NCBI GenBank assembly: GCA_009760855.2
Contig: WPIO01000005.1
Location: 10,122,501-10,186,500 of the forward strand
Source: Cristatella mucedo
Taxonomy: Eukaryota > Bryozoa > Phylactolaemata > Cristatellidae
Direction of reading: 5' to 3'
DNA length: 64,000 nucleotides
The notes under the pieces were generated by a model. It was not told the origin of the DNA. It worked only from the letters and a program-made list of their open reading frames with translations, and did not search any database. The stretch's first letter is position 1. Each line of letters opens with the position of its first letter. Made by a program: the position numbers and the translations under genes. Positions 1-23,689 of the stretch are shown here, one piece after another.

Positions 1-1985
1 CTTTGTCATCACTAACTATTAACAAATTCTGCCTATCTGACTACATGCAGATCTCATGCAGTTTATAATGTGCGGCCTCCCTAATTTCATCTAAAATCGC
101 CCGTGAATCGTGGGGCCTCAAGACCCTTGACATCGATGCTGTCCGTGAGAGAATATCTGCTTCGCCTCTGCTGCTCCATTCTACTTCCGACCCGTCATCA
201 TTGGTAGATTGCTACAACACGACACTAGTTGACACGCTCGACGAGTTTGAACCTCTGACTAAGCGCTGTGAGCCCTCGCACAGACAGCCTGTGGTTTACC
301 GCAGACATTAAACTAGCTAGGTCTCTTAAGCACAAGCTTGAAAAACCATACAGAAGATCAGGACTGACTGTCCATCGACAGACATACGAGAACTACTGTA
401 TATTGTACCAATCGATCCTAGCAAAGGTCGAGTCTAGTTTTTATTAAAATAATTACTGAATCACTGTTGCACAATCCAAAATGCTGATGTCGACGATCAA
501 TCATCTCCTTAACAGGAACCCTGGTTAGCTCCCTACCTAGTGATCCCTATGACGATCTAGCTGATAGCTTCTCAATCTTCTTTTCCAACAACATAGACAA
601 CATCAGGAAGTCCATGCCTAAGATGGAAGCATCCCCTTGAAATCCAGTATCTCAATTTCATGTAGTGCATCAATGTCCACATTCAAGGAGGTCACTAGTG
701 AACTCTTCCTGAAGTTCGGATCCCAATCAAAGAAAACAACTAGTCCTCTAGATCCCATTTCCACTGTCCTGCTTCAACGATGCATTGATTGAAAAAAATG
801 GTCAGCTGCTGCCGTGCATAACTACCATCATAAATATGTCATTAGCTTCAGGTCATGTCCTGGCACCTTTTAAAAAGTCTGTAGTTAGGCCACTACTCAA
901 GAAAGCAACACTAGACCGAGAGATCTTGAGCAATTTCCACCCAGTCTTTCTTCGACCGTTTCTATCAAAAACACTGAAACAATTTATGGCAGACCAGATG
1001 AACTAATATATTGAAACTATAAACCTTGCTAGTAAATTCGAGTCTGGCTTTAGAGCTAATCACTCTGCCGAGTCAACATTATTTCGGGTGTATAACAACC
1101 TACTTAAAAAAGGCAGACTTAGGTAGAGTATCTCTGCTTGTTTTGCTAGATCTTATGGCAGCTTTTGATACAATTGATCACCAAGTCCTTCTTGAGCGTG
1201 CCTCATCTCGCTTGAGCATCACTGGCACTGCATTACACTGGTTTGGGTCCTATCTCAGTGGGAGACTCCAGAGTATTGATGTGAACGAAAAAGATCATCT
1301 GAGGAACCTCTGAAATATGGGGTACCTCAGGGCTCCGTGCTAGGTCCGGTTCTTTTCACGGTTTGCACTCTCCCTCTTGCCGATGTGAGTGTCAAGCACA
1401 ATCTAGGCATTCACTTCTATTCAGATTCATTTGTTCCTTTGCTTTAGTCACTCCCAGTCCTCCAGCAGGTCGAATTCTTTCAACTCCTTTGCTGTATATA
1501 TTGATGACATACACCTACACATGGATGGCTGCAAACTTTGTCAAATTGAAAGATGACAAAACTAACTTATTAGTTATGGGCAAACCAAGTGTGATTCAGA
1601 AGTTGGAAAGTTTTAAAGCTCAAAATTATCTCTACCACCATATCTCCTGTTGAATCTGCACGAAATCTAGGTGTCATGTTCCAACGTGACCTTTCATTAG
1701 ACAACCACATCAGCTCCACAGACAAGTCTTCCTACTTTCAGCTACATTGCGTTGCTGTAATTCGGGCTTGTATAGGCAGGGATACCACATCTAAGTTGAT
1801 CCATACATGTGTGACATAAGGTCTTGACTTCTGTAACTCACAGCTTGCTGGTCTACCGGCCTGTGTAGTCAGGCGCTTACAGCTGTTGCAGAATTCTGCA
1901 GCTAGGCTTGGCAGTCGTGAGCGTCGCAGTTGCCACATCTCACCACTTCTCGCCGACTGCACTGACTCCTAGCCAAGCAACGCAA
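1..1985 (+). mobile_element. L2/CR1-like LINE fragment (group L2-A)
   Basis: This is a decayed non-LTR retrotransposon cut by the window start. Conceptual translation shows, in order, the end of the endonuclease and linker (about 120-450, with a PWFTADIK-like stretch), reverse transcriptase (785-1450: AFDTIDH, SYLSGR and [10 protein letters not shown] blocks) and the C-terminal region (1650-1975: NSAARL/CHISPLL-like). The frame breaks several times. The catalytic YADD box reads YSDS near 1415, so the enzyme is dead. The copy stops inside the C-terminal region and abuts the PSMB7-derived duplication, without the usual ATT-repeat tail. The L2/CR1 assignment rests on motif recognition only. Confidence 0.8.
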
Positions 1986-2058
1986 TTACTTCCGGTGCGA
2001 ACTGCTACGTAATCACATTCGAATTGTTTTTCCATGCGATTACTCATTGCGGTTTTAG

Positions 2059-2140
2059 AAAAGAATTCCTAAACAAGAATGGCTTCACTGCTCCAAAAGC
2101 AACAAAGGCTGGCACGACCATTGTTAGCATGGTGTTCAAG
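2059..2140 (+). pseudogene. Extra copy of PSMB7 exon 2
   Basis: This 82-base block equals PSMB7 exon 2 in length and is flanked by an intact TTTTAG acceptor and a GTACCT donor. Nine of 82 bases differ from the working exon, changing seven of 28 residues, and there is no stop. The Gly-Thr pair at the beta-2 propeptide cleavage site is kept (KAGTTIV). Residue 5 of the mature numbering is Ser instead of Gly. No partner first exon is visible upstream, because the preceding 2 kb is LINE. It may be a dead copy or an alternative exon used from a start beyond the window. Confidence 0.7.
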
Positions 2141-2703
2141 GTACCTACTGTATGGATCATTGCATTGAAGCGTGTCTTAGTCTGAGTCATTTCTGACTAC
2201 GTGTTTTGCCTTCTGGTCCCTTAGCTAGCTGAAGTACGGTATTTTGGCATCTTTCGAGCACGTAGACTAGTAAAAGTTTTATGGTAACGCTGCTCGCTAA
2301 CTTTTACAAATGTTACCGCTTGGCAACAGCTAAAAAGTTTGAATTGGCGGTACCCGTCGACGAAGCGTGACCGTGGGGCAATGCGGTTGCTCCCTGTGCT
2401 TGCAGGGGCATGTAAGGGCAACATATAACAAGATTTCTATTGAGATAATAATAATTCCAATCGTCGACGATATTGCAGCGCCAGCTACCACACAGCAGCG
2501 TGCGGTGGCTGACGAAGTCTTTGGGCGTTGCCCGAGCGAGCCAACCTCGTGCGGTGGCTCTACGAGAGTTCAGGCGTTACCCAAACGAGCCAACCAGGAG
2601 GCAGTCCACTAGTTTGGTCTGCTACTGCTATCAATCAGCAGCGGTCCTGCTTCGACGAACCCGAGTTCCGTAGACATCTTACATCGGGCCGGCCGCCCTA
2701 TGA

Positions 2704-2705
<2 letters not shown>

Positions 2706-2798
<93 letters not shown>

Positions 2799-2819
2799 GC
2801 GCGCGCACACACACACACA
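2706..2819. repeat. (CA)n-(CG)n-(CA)n compound microsatellite
   Basis: A run of about 39 CA units is followed by about 11 GC units and then CA again. It lies only in copy A of the duplication, so it arose or expanded after copying. Alternating purine-pyrimidine tracts of this kind favour Z-DNA. Translated HTHTHT frames here are not genes. Confidence 0.97.
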
Positions 2820-3361
2820 TGCGAGCGTAAGCGCGTGCGAGCGCTCTTTGAGCTACTGCTTGTCGCTCTGTTCCTCATTAAAACTACTTTTCAATGTGTA
2901 TTTCTTAGCGGTATTTTGCCCTAAGAACATAACAGGTGATATCGTGGTAGCGCATCTAGTTGGCAAGTGCACAGTCGGCTAGGATCGACGGCAGCTTTCT
3001 ATTTTATTGATGGACCTATTATGATGCTAGAAGGAAACTGGAGGGAAGACAAACTGAAATAAATATCTGTAACGAGCCGTTCGTGCTATCTTCTTGGTTT
3101 TCTTACCATGTGAAAAAGCTTTCGGGTGACCCTATTATGGCAGTGTCTGGGGTAATATCTGGCTTCCAATTTAGTCACTATTATAGATGGATAGTATTTT
3201 GCGATCAAGTCGGAGCACTGCACAATAAGATTTACTAGATGATGTACCAGTGAGCCCGCTCTCTAAAAATGTATCTCAACAACAGCAATCATCGAGAGTT
3301 CAAAACATACTATTTTGAGCATTTACAGCTATTGAATTTTATGGTTCTAAGAGATAATGAT

Positions 3362-3560
3362 AAAAATAATAATAATGTACTTGATAAAGCGCCCTCAGAG
3401 AACTTAATCTCTCTCTAGGCGCTTTACATTTGCTGTAAAGTGAAATGCAATTGAATGGTAAGTAAAATCATGCTTGGATTTAATTTCATATGGCACCATA
3501 AATAAGTTCCCAAACGTTTGCACGTCAGCGAACCACTGTAAGGTCATTGATGCCCATGAT
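3362..3560 (-). mobile_element. L2-B LINE 3' end, antisense
   Basis: It begins with the complement of the LINE tail (ATAATAATAATGTACTTGAT), then AAAGCGCCCTCAGAGAACTT and the CTAGGCGCTTTACATTTGCT block. The same blocks occur at 38490 and 56210 in this orientation and at 8950-9026 in the other. Only the 3' untranslated part and a short piece of coding end remain. Confidence 0.8.
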
Positions 3561-5100
3561 CTTATTTGAAAGAAGTTACCAGTAGCAACGACTCTTGTTC
3601 TAGTCACGTAGTAATAATATTAATAACTATACATTTATATAGCGTCCTTTTAACACGTTTTTTTTCATATGCACTTTTATTAAGGCAGAAAGGAACCATG
3701 CGATCGCATTCATTATCTGAACAAATTATCAAAAAAGAGACAATTCGCACGCACGGACCAAAGGCTGCGGCAGCTGCAACGTTTACGTCTGACAAGCCTA
3801 GCTTTACGGTTGTGCACCACATGTGAGCGTCAGATTACTATAGTGAGCTCAATAACTCTAGTCCATGTCACAAATGCATGGACCCGCTTGGTTGTGCATC
3901 CTTTTGCCTAAGCACACCCTAATTTGGTCCCTTAAGTATATACCTGTCGGTAGACTTGACTGTGGAGCCGATGTGTTCATCGAGCAAAAGATCGCTTTGG
4001 AGCAGCGAACCCAGATTCTAAAAGCTATGCGATACGCGCTAGCCTAACCCGTTTTGAGGATCACAGTTGGTTTTACTGTCATTCAATTGGAGAGAGCGTT
4101 CTGCCGTCCGAGTACGACTGTCAGCTATACATGCTGCATGGGAGTTCGCCGAACTGGAAGGGTAATCAGAGCTCAGGTACGCGTACATCTGTACACGGCC
4201 GCCTGTGGGTATATCGAGGACATTAACAAGAGCAACCCGCAGCGCGACTGGGATGCTTAAAAACGACGCTGCAAGCAGCAGCGAGGCAGCGATAAGGTGA
4301 AAGGTTTGTCAGCACAATTCCACCCAGATCGTCAGAAGCGCGTTCTTAGCATTGAGAGCACCTCTCAGCTTCTGCTTTGCATTTAATTCGGCACGGGCGC
4401 CGAATAATGAGCAGGGTAGGGTAGAAGCGTCCGTGCAAATTGTCCCTTGTTTGACAATTTGTACAGACAATGCACGCCAGCACATGCATGGCGTCTGCAT
4501 CGACACACTGGCTTTTTTGGGGTGGGGATCAAGAATTACGAAGGAAATGTTATGGCTCGCGAACTTAAGTCCCTTGTTACAATGCAGTGCAAGTATATCT
4601 CAATGCACTAATCTCTATAAAAAAAAAGTGGTAAGGGTGTGGTAAGCAGCTGCAACTGCAGCAGTTCGCCAGAAAATGGCGTTACACCAAGCCAATCACA
4701 GCGTAGCCGCCTCTGGGACTAATCTTCTAAGCGAAACCGCGGCAGACGCTTGCCACCAATAGCCTTGCTTGCATGGGCAGCGGCGAGTCATGTCCCTAAA
4801 CGACAAGCCCTGGCGGGTTGTTTTTACTTGTTGCAGTGAGGACCACTACTGAGCCAGTCACAGTGCCTCGCTTTCACGGTCCTACACAATAGCTTTTCTA
4901 CGTTACAAACGGCTCAGCTTTACTTCTATTGTGCAGACCGGCCAGACCATTTGGAGATTATAGTTGATCAATGATGGCGGATTGATTCTATTCGGACGCG
5001 GGGCATTGTCGTCAGTCTGGCTCAGGTAGAGCTGTAGGCAACAGCAGGACTGTGGAGGCTGCTCTGCAGAACATCACGCTGGCCTGAGTGGTCTTGGGTT
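3561..5100. other. No recognised gene or repeat
   Basis: I read both strands and found only short open frames (up to about 97 codons at 4352-4645) without recognisable domains, splice context or codon structure. Composition is ordinary and no transposon end is evident. Confidence 0.5.
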
Positions 5101-5776
5101 CGACGTGCGCGATTAGAGAGGAATTTGCGTCACCTCGCGCTCAAAATTGACCGTTGAATTTTTTTCAAGCAAGTCTCTAAAAATGACAGTTGTTGCAATT
5201 TGCGTCACTCTGACAATCAAACGAGAGTCTTCCGATTTCCTGCTGTGGAATGTTTTGTAGAGTCTAGAATTTCGTGTCATCCCCTCCCGCCAAAAAAAAA
5301 TGCGACAGGCCCATCGCAAAGAAAGCCAGCAGCCACCGCTTTGACACGCGGACGGTGCTCGCTCGCTGCAGCCGCGGCGTGAGCCGGCGAGACTGGGGGC
5401 TCCGCGATATGCGTGCAGAAGACGTAAACCAAGACGGCGGCGGGAGAAGCGAAGGCTGACTAATGAGAGAGGATCGCGCGCATCCTGAGTAGGTTTTAGA
5501 ATTCCGCCGACGCCGTCCCCCCTCTCCCCTTCGGGGACCAGCTGCTGCGAGCCGCTATTAAGAACCGCCGACATATTCCCGCCGACTTCGAGTTCGTGGA
5601 GAACATTGACCGGGAAATTCCGGTTTAATATATTCTGCCATTGCCCGCGTCGCTATTACAGGGCTCCGCGCTTCAGTGAAAAACGACCACAGCACCTACG
5701 GCAACGTTTACCGGAAAGTTTTGTAAATTCGTACCTCCGCCAGAAAAGAGAGAAACTGCAGTTATCTCCCTTCAAA
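5101..5776 (+). promoter_or_regulatory. GC-rich 5' region of PSMB7
   Basis: The sequence becomes CG-rich between about 5330 and 5600, then holds a weak TA-rich stretch near 5628-5636 (TTTAATATATT) and leads into the PSMB7 start at 5777. A 153-codon frame on the - strand (5113-5574) covers the same GC-rich DNA, but it shows no recognisable domain. I take the region as promoter and 5' UTR of a housekeeping gene; the transcription start cannot be placed. Confidence 0.45.
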
Positions 5777-17482
<11,706 letters not shown>

Positions 17483-17559
17483 AGTTGATGTGCTGCCAAC
17501 TGACTGATGATGTTGAATCACAGCTAACCCTCTCCTGGCATGTATCTGTTCCCAAGTTA

Positions 17560-17565
17560 AATAAA
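17560..17565 (+). terminator. PSMB7 polyadenylation signal
   Basis: AATAAA lies 78 bases after the stop codon, followed by a T-rich stretch (TGTTTTATTTTACGTTTC). This fits a short 3' UTR. Confidence 0.75.
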
Positions 17566-17599
17566 CATGTTTTATTTTACGTTTCTAGTTTGCATTGTC

Positions 17600-19280
17600 T
17601 TTACTGGAGACCTGCCAAATTTGCATGGACTGCTGCCAAAGCAGATCCTTTTCTTAAGCTCCTCAAACCCTGCCCCTGTCGTCAGTGGTGGTGCTGCCCT
17701 GCTGACAGGGTTCAAGCATCGACAGCTGCCGTGGAATTGATGCCAGCTTCCCTTCAGTATGTAAAAATCTGGAGAAGACCATGTTATGGAGCGTGCAGTG
17801 CTAATGTAGCAGGTAATACTAAAGACTAATTGGGGGCTGTTTTTTCTGCTGGGAAACTAGAAGACACTGTCGCCACCTGGGGCATATTTTTTTATGAGCC
17901 CGTGGCACAGTATAGATCCTTGCCCCTCACCCATGCCGGCAGCCTAATGAGAGGTGGGCAGCCTCTTGCGCCCAGTGATCCAGCATCCGGTGGGCTGCAT
18001 GCTGGCTTGACACATATTTAGCCACCGAGCAAGTGACCGATCGTGAGCTTTGTGGTCCGATTTGGCTTCCAAATGATCTTGGCGTCCGGCTTCATTCGAT
18101 TGCAGACTGCTAAGCCACTGTCTGTGCCTGCCAATACTCATATGAAACGTCGGATGGGAGGAATGGCTGGCCATAGCAACTTGGTAGGTAGTGTCGACCA
18201 GGAAAGCTTCTTCGGTTTCTTTGAAGACGATAGTACATGTCTCCACTCGTTTCGGAGCTTTTACCCCCCCCCCCCTTCGAATGAAGCAGTGCCGTGACGG
18301 CCCCTTCAGTGCTATTATTAGCCTTGACTTGATGGAATACCGTGTCTTATTATCTTATCTGGTTTAATAGCAAGAGATTCAGTTATGTTTGAGGATAGTT
18401 CTATTACCTCCCACCGGCTTTCGCTGCAGCTGCTTAGTAGTTTCGCCTCTGAAACTTTATATAAAGCCAAGACTTCCAGCCAAGTGTTGAGATATCGTTG
18501 TACTAGTATGCTTTTCCGGTTTATTGAAAAGATATTGATTACTTGATCACATTACAGTGCAAGTCTAGTGCAGACAGGAGCAGCACTGCTAAATGTTAGC
18601 ATCCTTAATCAACTTTCGAGAGTTAGTACTGACGACTCACCTCGGAGAACGCGGCCTCGATATCTATCGGTAGAACACTGGCCTGGCATAGCAAATAAAG
18701 GTCCGGCATGATTCCTACTTAAGGTAATATGTTTCTGCTCTTGGTTCCACTGCAGGGAGCTTTTGTATTGTTAATAAAGTTGTTGGCCTGAATTCGAAAA
18801 AAGGTTGCAGCATCACGTGATCTTGTTATTGGCAATGACATGCATTAAAAATCGAATGACTGGAAATTGCCGAAATGTAGACGGCATGTTCGATTTTGCT
18901 AAAAGATTGTTTTTGCCTCCTAAACACTCATTTCCACGTTCGAGCATTTTAGCAAAGGTTCGTTGTTCAATATAATGGCTGGCTATCCACTGTGCTTCGT
19001 TGCACATGTGCCACTACTAGATCCCCAATCTGCTGTGCACTCTTTTAAGAAGATTGTAGCCAGCTATCGGTGATTGTGTACTATGCTGAATTCGATTCTG
19101 CGGTCACCCGTTGTATCGGTGATGCCATTTTAAATGATTGTACTTCATAGGAGCAAGAAGCGATACTTGTTAAGCTCTGACCCAGAAGCCCTGGATTACG
19201 AAAGCAGTCTGTAGACTTTTCAGAAAGGCAATCGCCACAGCTTGCAGATATCTCTTTGCTAAGTATAATACAGAGGAGAA
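17600..19280. other. Intergenic, no recognised gene
   Basis: Several frames of 60-130 codons exist, the longest beginning inside PSMB7 exon 7 in another frame (17437-17829). None has a recognisable domain or paired splice sites. A run of C at 18265-18274 is the only simple repeat. Confidence 0.5.
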
Positions 19281-19284
19281 TCGG

Positions 19285-19440
19285 TTATAGAGGGCTGGTT
19301 GGAGGATATGTGATCGCTATTCATGACCTAGGTCGTGGGTTCGAGTCCTGCGGAAGACAATCCTATATCGCCTGCTGCAAGCAGGTGATAGCTGCCAAGG
19401 CTCCTATGCCGCTACGTAAATAAGCTGTTGAATCAGCCGC
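19285..19440 (+). mobile_element. SINE-1 (tRNA-derived)
   Basis: A tRNA-like head carries the arms GACCTAGGTC and a B box, GGTTCGAGTCC, at 19338-19348. A body follows (AATCCTATATCGCCTGCTGC, then GGTGATAGCTGCCAAGGCTC) and a 3' end GTAAATAAGCTGTTGAATCAGC. The body and end are shared with the other SINE-1 copies. Confidence 0.8.
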
Positions 19441-20404
19441 TCATTACTTTGAATTTGTGCTCAGCCTGTACACTGCTGGGCCTTTTTTATTCTTGAGGCT
19501 CCTCCAAGATTCGTGCTGGTACTTTTAAGCTGGTCTAAGCGATCTATGCACTCGGCGTACATTTATGGGGCATCTAGGTGTTGACTCAACTGGCTGCATT
19601 GGCTGGCATTGCTCCTTTGTGCCATAGAATGTCTGCTGCACGAGCCAACTGCCTCGCCCAGCATGTCTGTGCTGCTGCAGCCTTTGGCTAGCTGCCATCT
19701 CGAATCAGCAAATTACAGTGTCGATCGTGCGACGCTGCCATCGGCGTCAGTCTCTCCTACCTCTGTGCCTGCCTGTCGGCTAAACGAACTCTAGCCTCTT
19801 TCTTCTTCTACCGTAGAGCTGCCGACACGGCCACAGCAAGTAGATCTACTGTATTTACCAATCATGTACGAGTCGTAGCAGCAGCGGCTCAGCCGAAGCT
19901 CATCTGTCGAGTGAAATACACATCTACACGTAACTCCTGGCGGTGTTTTGTGCGCTTTTCGACGCCCACACTGTAATTCACCCAAGCTCGAGCCTTTTGG
20001 AGTCGGTCAGTTATATGCCACCACTACTTACTCCGACTACCGAGGTGGATCCCAGGCATTGAGGCAACCGATAACTTCGCCGCATTTTCACCGAAAACCA
20101 ACCGTATTCGTCCTTCATAGCCGTGTAAAGCAGACACGTTTAAATATCGGCAGTAGTGCCCGATGCCTCAGCCCGCCATTCGACAAGTTTTCGACAGTGT
20201 AACTCCTTGCATGAAGTCATGGAGCTCGTGCGTTTTGGCCAGAAAAAGTTACCCCTATGCTCAATTCCCCTATCAGCCAATTGGTCGACCGTCTATCTCT
20301 CCAGCGATGTAGCAGACATTGCCAAAGCCGGAAGCAAACCTTCCAATTGTGCGACCTGTCCTTAAAAAGTTGGATCTTTATACAGATACACTCCCGCATT
20401 ATTG

Positions 20405-21275
20405 TATTGCAGGCATGTCAAACCGACTCACTAGTTAACGGCAAACCTATTCTTACTCCGAAATTGGAAAGCCAAGCCATTAACTTGAACTCGGTCAGCA
20501 CATCCCGTACACCTGTTCGAAAGTGACCTTTCATCAGTGGACACCACCACACTCACTTCTACCTACTTTCAGCTGCACTCAATTGCAAAAATTTGGGCAT
20601 GTATAGAAAAAGAAATCACGGGCAAGCGGGGCTAAGCATTTGTGACATCCTAACTAGACTCACTGGGCCGCGATAACCCATGAGGTAAGGTGCTCGCTCT
20701 TCACCACCGAGATCGTGGGTTCGAATCCTGCAGTTGGCGATTCTATATTTCCAATTGCAAGGGATGGAGACAGCTCTTAAGCCTCTTCTACTGCTATGCA
20801 AATGACGCTGTTAAATCATCTAATATCTTTTAGACTTCTGTAAACCAATAATCGTGAGTCTTCCTACCTGTGCAAAATGAAGCTGTCGGTAGTATTGAAA
20901 CTGCAGCTAGGCTTGCTGGCGAGAACGTTGCAACTGCCACGTTACGTTATCTTTCATCCGACCCGCATGACTCTTTATCAAGCAACTAATTGACTTTAAC
21001 CTTCTGTCGTTCGTTCTTATTCCTCTCTATTCTCTCGCCCCGGCATACCTATAAGAAATACTTCCTAATCAGGCCCCCACCGCATCGTTCCACCCGCTCT
21101 TCTGACTCTAATCACATAAGTGGCTTCTAACCAATGTCAAATCATTTGCAGACCGCGACTAAGATCCCTAAGACTCACGCTGAAAGATTTTACGGCATCC
21201 AATGACTTGATGACATTTAAAAACAAGCTAAACCCCTTTCTGTTCCTCCAGACATTTATTTTGTACCATCGGGGT
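20405..21275 (+). mobile_element. L2-A LINE C-terminal part, split by a SINE
   Basis: The left piece (20405-20660) encodes a GKPILTPKLES-like stretch matching GKPSVIQKLES elsewhere. The right piece (20831-21275) resumes at ACTTCTGTAA and runs to AATGACTTGATGACATTTAA. Many stops and frameshifts make it old. The pieces join exactly when the SINE at 20661-20830 is removed. Confidence 0.78.
20661..20830 (+). mobile_element. SINE-1 nested in LINE, with target duplication
   Basis: The head has GATAACCCATGAGGTAAGGT (A-box region) and the B box GGTTCGAATCC at 20718-20728; the body and end are as in other SINE-1 copies (GCTATGCAAATGACGCTGTT). It is flanked by TAGACT at 20655-20660 and 20831-20836, a short target-site duplication. 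Confidence 0.85.
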
Positions 21276-21279
21276 GAGT

Positions 21280-21950
21280 TTTCGTTTATGCGAGGGCGTG
21301 TGCTGAACATATGACAAGAAACCGTAGAGTCGATGCTTTAACTATTATGAAATAGGGTATTTGCAATTTGACTGTAGCGTGTAGAGTGCAGGTCTAAGAA
21401 GTTATCCCCAGGGGCTCACGTGCAGCCTCAAACGAGAAGGATAGGCCACAGCGACACGAACCCTACACGACGTCAAGGAAGATGAACTACTCTTACCTAG
21501 AGAATGGCTCAACGGCTCGTGTTAGCAGAGACCGTTCGTTACTTAATCCTCATCTGGGGATAACAGTAATATAGGAATACGAAAAGGTTGTAAGGTTCAT
21601 CTTGAAGAACAGACAGCTGCTGTATTCTTAGGGTGAAAGACTCCTAAGCAATACGCGTTCGTTAGTAATAACTCTTTAATGAGCGGCACAGAGAGCGCCA
21701 ATCAGTAGCACCCGAGAGCGTGCCAGCGCGTCGGTGTGCTCGTAAGGCGGCCGGCCCGATAGACCTCGTCTGTGGTAACTAGGGTGCTCCGGCGTGTCCG
21801 ATCAGGATTGTAGCTTATTGCTTGCAGTACCGGGCCAACGAGCGGATGGCAACCTGGTTGGCCCGTTTGAGTAGCGCCTGAGGATTACAAGAGCCGTCAC
21901 AAGTCGTGCGGTGGCCTGTTGTGTAACAACAAGAACCCAGCGTTATCACC
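21280..21950. other. Intergenic, no recognised gene
   Basis: No domain is visible in any frame. The stretch is unique in the window. It could be part of an LTR of the Gypsy element downstream, but I saw no second copy to pair it with. Confidence 0.4.
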
Positions 21951-21959
21951 ACCATCACT

Positions 21960-22100
21960 AATATGATGTATCTAACCATGTATGTATGTATGTATCTTTG
22001 TCTGTAACTCCATAAAGACTAAGTGGAAGTTATGCTGGAGAGTTTTGAAAAACGAACTCAAAGCCTAAGCCACTTTCGGCACCTATTTGGTAGCTAACCG
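21960..22100 (-). mobile_element. L2-C LINE 3' end, antisense
   Basis: It contains TTTGTCTGTAACTCCATAAA, GAGAGTTTTGAAAAACGAAC and CACTTTCGGCACCTATTTGG. These are the same blocks as at 28415-28515, in the same orientation but more diverged. Confidence 0.7.
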
Positions 22101-22104
22101 AGTC

Positions 22105-22945
22105 AGAACGTTACAAATTTGCTCTCGTTAATTATGCACGCTCTATGAGACCAATGAGTGTGGTGTAAAACAGATCAAACGTTAGTGAGGCCAGAGTGTT
22201 AATAGAGGCTTTGAGAAATCAAAGTTGGCACCCAGTTTGATGGGAGTTTGATGGAGTTTGGTAGTTAGGAGAAAGCCAATCGTGCTAGTCGTGTAAGCAA
22301 AAATGTTTCTGATGAGCCGCAGATTCTCAGAGGTGGAGTTATCCTTTGAATATGCATTGAAGCACGTGGGGCAGATGCCGCTATCACATGAGACGAACAT
22401 AAGTTACCGTAGTACCTTGAGGATCAGCACGGTCGAGGTACTGCTCACTTAACACTTGAAGAATCCCAAGAGGTTAGGATTTCTTGTGCGTCATGCAGAG
22501 TTGCGTTCATCGGGTGACCACGACGTAGAAAAACTTATTTAGTGAGGCGCAAGATTAATGCAGACAATCATATACCAATTAGGCTGCGAGCTACAAGCGT
22601 AGCGTCGAAACACCGAAGTCCACGAAAACACTGATGATTACATAAAATAAGGATCTGTTGAAAAATTCATCCAGTCCCTGATCCTTTCCATATGCGTTGC
22701 CACACATTGTTGATACCCTTATTGCATCGGGTGATATCGAGTGATACATGGTTCTCTACGCTTTATCTTAAGTCTGGGTATCATCGCGTGAAGATAAGAT
22801 AGCTGACGAAGACAAAACAAAAATAGCTCTCCCGCGTAAGGACGGCTTGTGGTAAGTGAGGCGTAAGTATGGCACGGGAGCTGGCAACTTACGTTGATGC
22901 CGTTTGTTTTGGGCAAAGCACAAGCAACATTTGAGCGGCGGATAA
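22105..22945. other. Intergenic, no recognised gene
   Basis: Only short frames without domains. The sequence could belong to the 5' part of the degraded Gypsy element that becomes recognisable at 23690, but no protease or RT motif is visible. Confidence 0.4.
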
Positions 22946-22951
22946 ATAAAT

Positions 22952-23075
22952 ATTAGCTGATTTAGCAGCCTCGTTTGCATAGCAGCAGATAAAGGATTGC
23001 TCTCAGAGGATTCGAACCCAAGATCTAGATCGTGAAGAGCAAGCACCTTACCTCCTTAGCTATTGCGGCCCTAGA
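22952..23075 (-). mobile_element. SINE-1, antisense
   Basis: The complement shows the 3' end first (TTAGCTGATTTAGCAGCCTC on the + strand), then a truncated body, the B box as GGATTCGAACCC, and the head (GAGCAAGCACCTTACCTCCT). The middle of the body is shortened relative to other copies. Confidence 0.78.
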
Positions 23076-23689
23076 GAGTGTGTTAAAAGTTTTCCATTAG
23101 AAGATAGCTCTTGAAATTAGTTTGGGCAATGTGATATTATTTGGTCAGTATTTAAGCAGGAGCTAGAGTGGTTAGCTGCAGTGCTAGACAGTTGGAGGCT
23201 CGCTATATTACAGTTGCACCCAATAAGTGCCGCCTTTTTCAAAGATAAGTTCTTACGGCAAGTAGTAGGAGAATCGGGGGCGGAAATTCAGATAATTAGC
23301 AGCTGTTTTAGCACCTTGTAGACTGGACCGTGCCAAGAGATGCAGAGCAAATGCGCCTTTTTTTAATCAAAGCATAATAAGCTGCACGTGTTTACTGAAA
23401 GGATTTACACCCAGAACTGCTCCTCTCCATCAACCTAAGGGAAATTTTGTAAAAGCTCGAATGGTATGCAGCTGCTGATGCTGCATTCAAAGACTTGTAA
23501 TTGTGCTGTCGATTGTGCCTGGTCTTGAGTTTCTGGACCCGTGGGTTCCTTGTATATGTGAGTGCGACGCTAGCAACCACTGATTGATGGCGTGCTTGCT
23601 TTCCCATTATAGGAAAGGAAATGAGCGAGGGTAGATTAATTCACTACTACGTACACGGGTATTAAGTAGCCAGAGAGGAATTAGGAAGC

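Larger units (their letters stand above)
2028..3355 (+). repeat. Segmental duplication copy A (PSMB7 exon 2 and intron 2 part)
   Basis: This stretch aligns collinearly with 6830-8105. It holds the end of intron 1, exon 2 and the first part of intron 2 of PSMB7. Shared blocks include the exon itself, the TTTGAATTGGCGGTACCC block (2337 and 7130), GGGGCATGTAAGGGCAACAT (2405 and 7198) and the block around 3060-3350 matching 7810-8100. Copy A carries an extra segment of roughly 450 bases with the CA/CG repeat. Copy B carries about 400 bases near 7390-7800 that A lacks. Copy A lies upstream of PSMB7 exon 1, so it is an incomplete tandem duplication. Confidence 0.85.

Noticed and set aside
785-1313. 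Host gene encoding a reverse-transcriptase-like protein
   Set aside because: Frames are broken, the catalytic box is mutated and the same sequence recurs many times; it is LINE debris.
5113-5574. 153-codon - strand frame divergent from PSMB7
   Set aside because: It lies in GC-rich promoter-like DNA where long chance frames are expected; no motif is recognised. Not excluded by transcript data.
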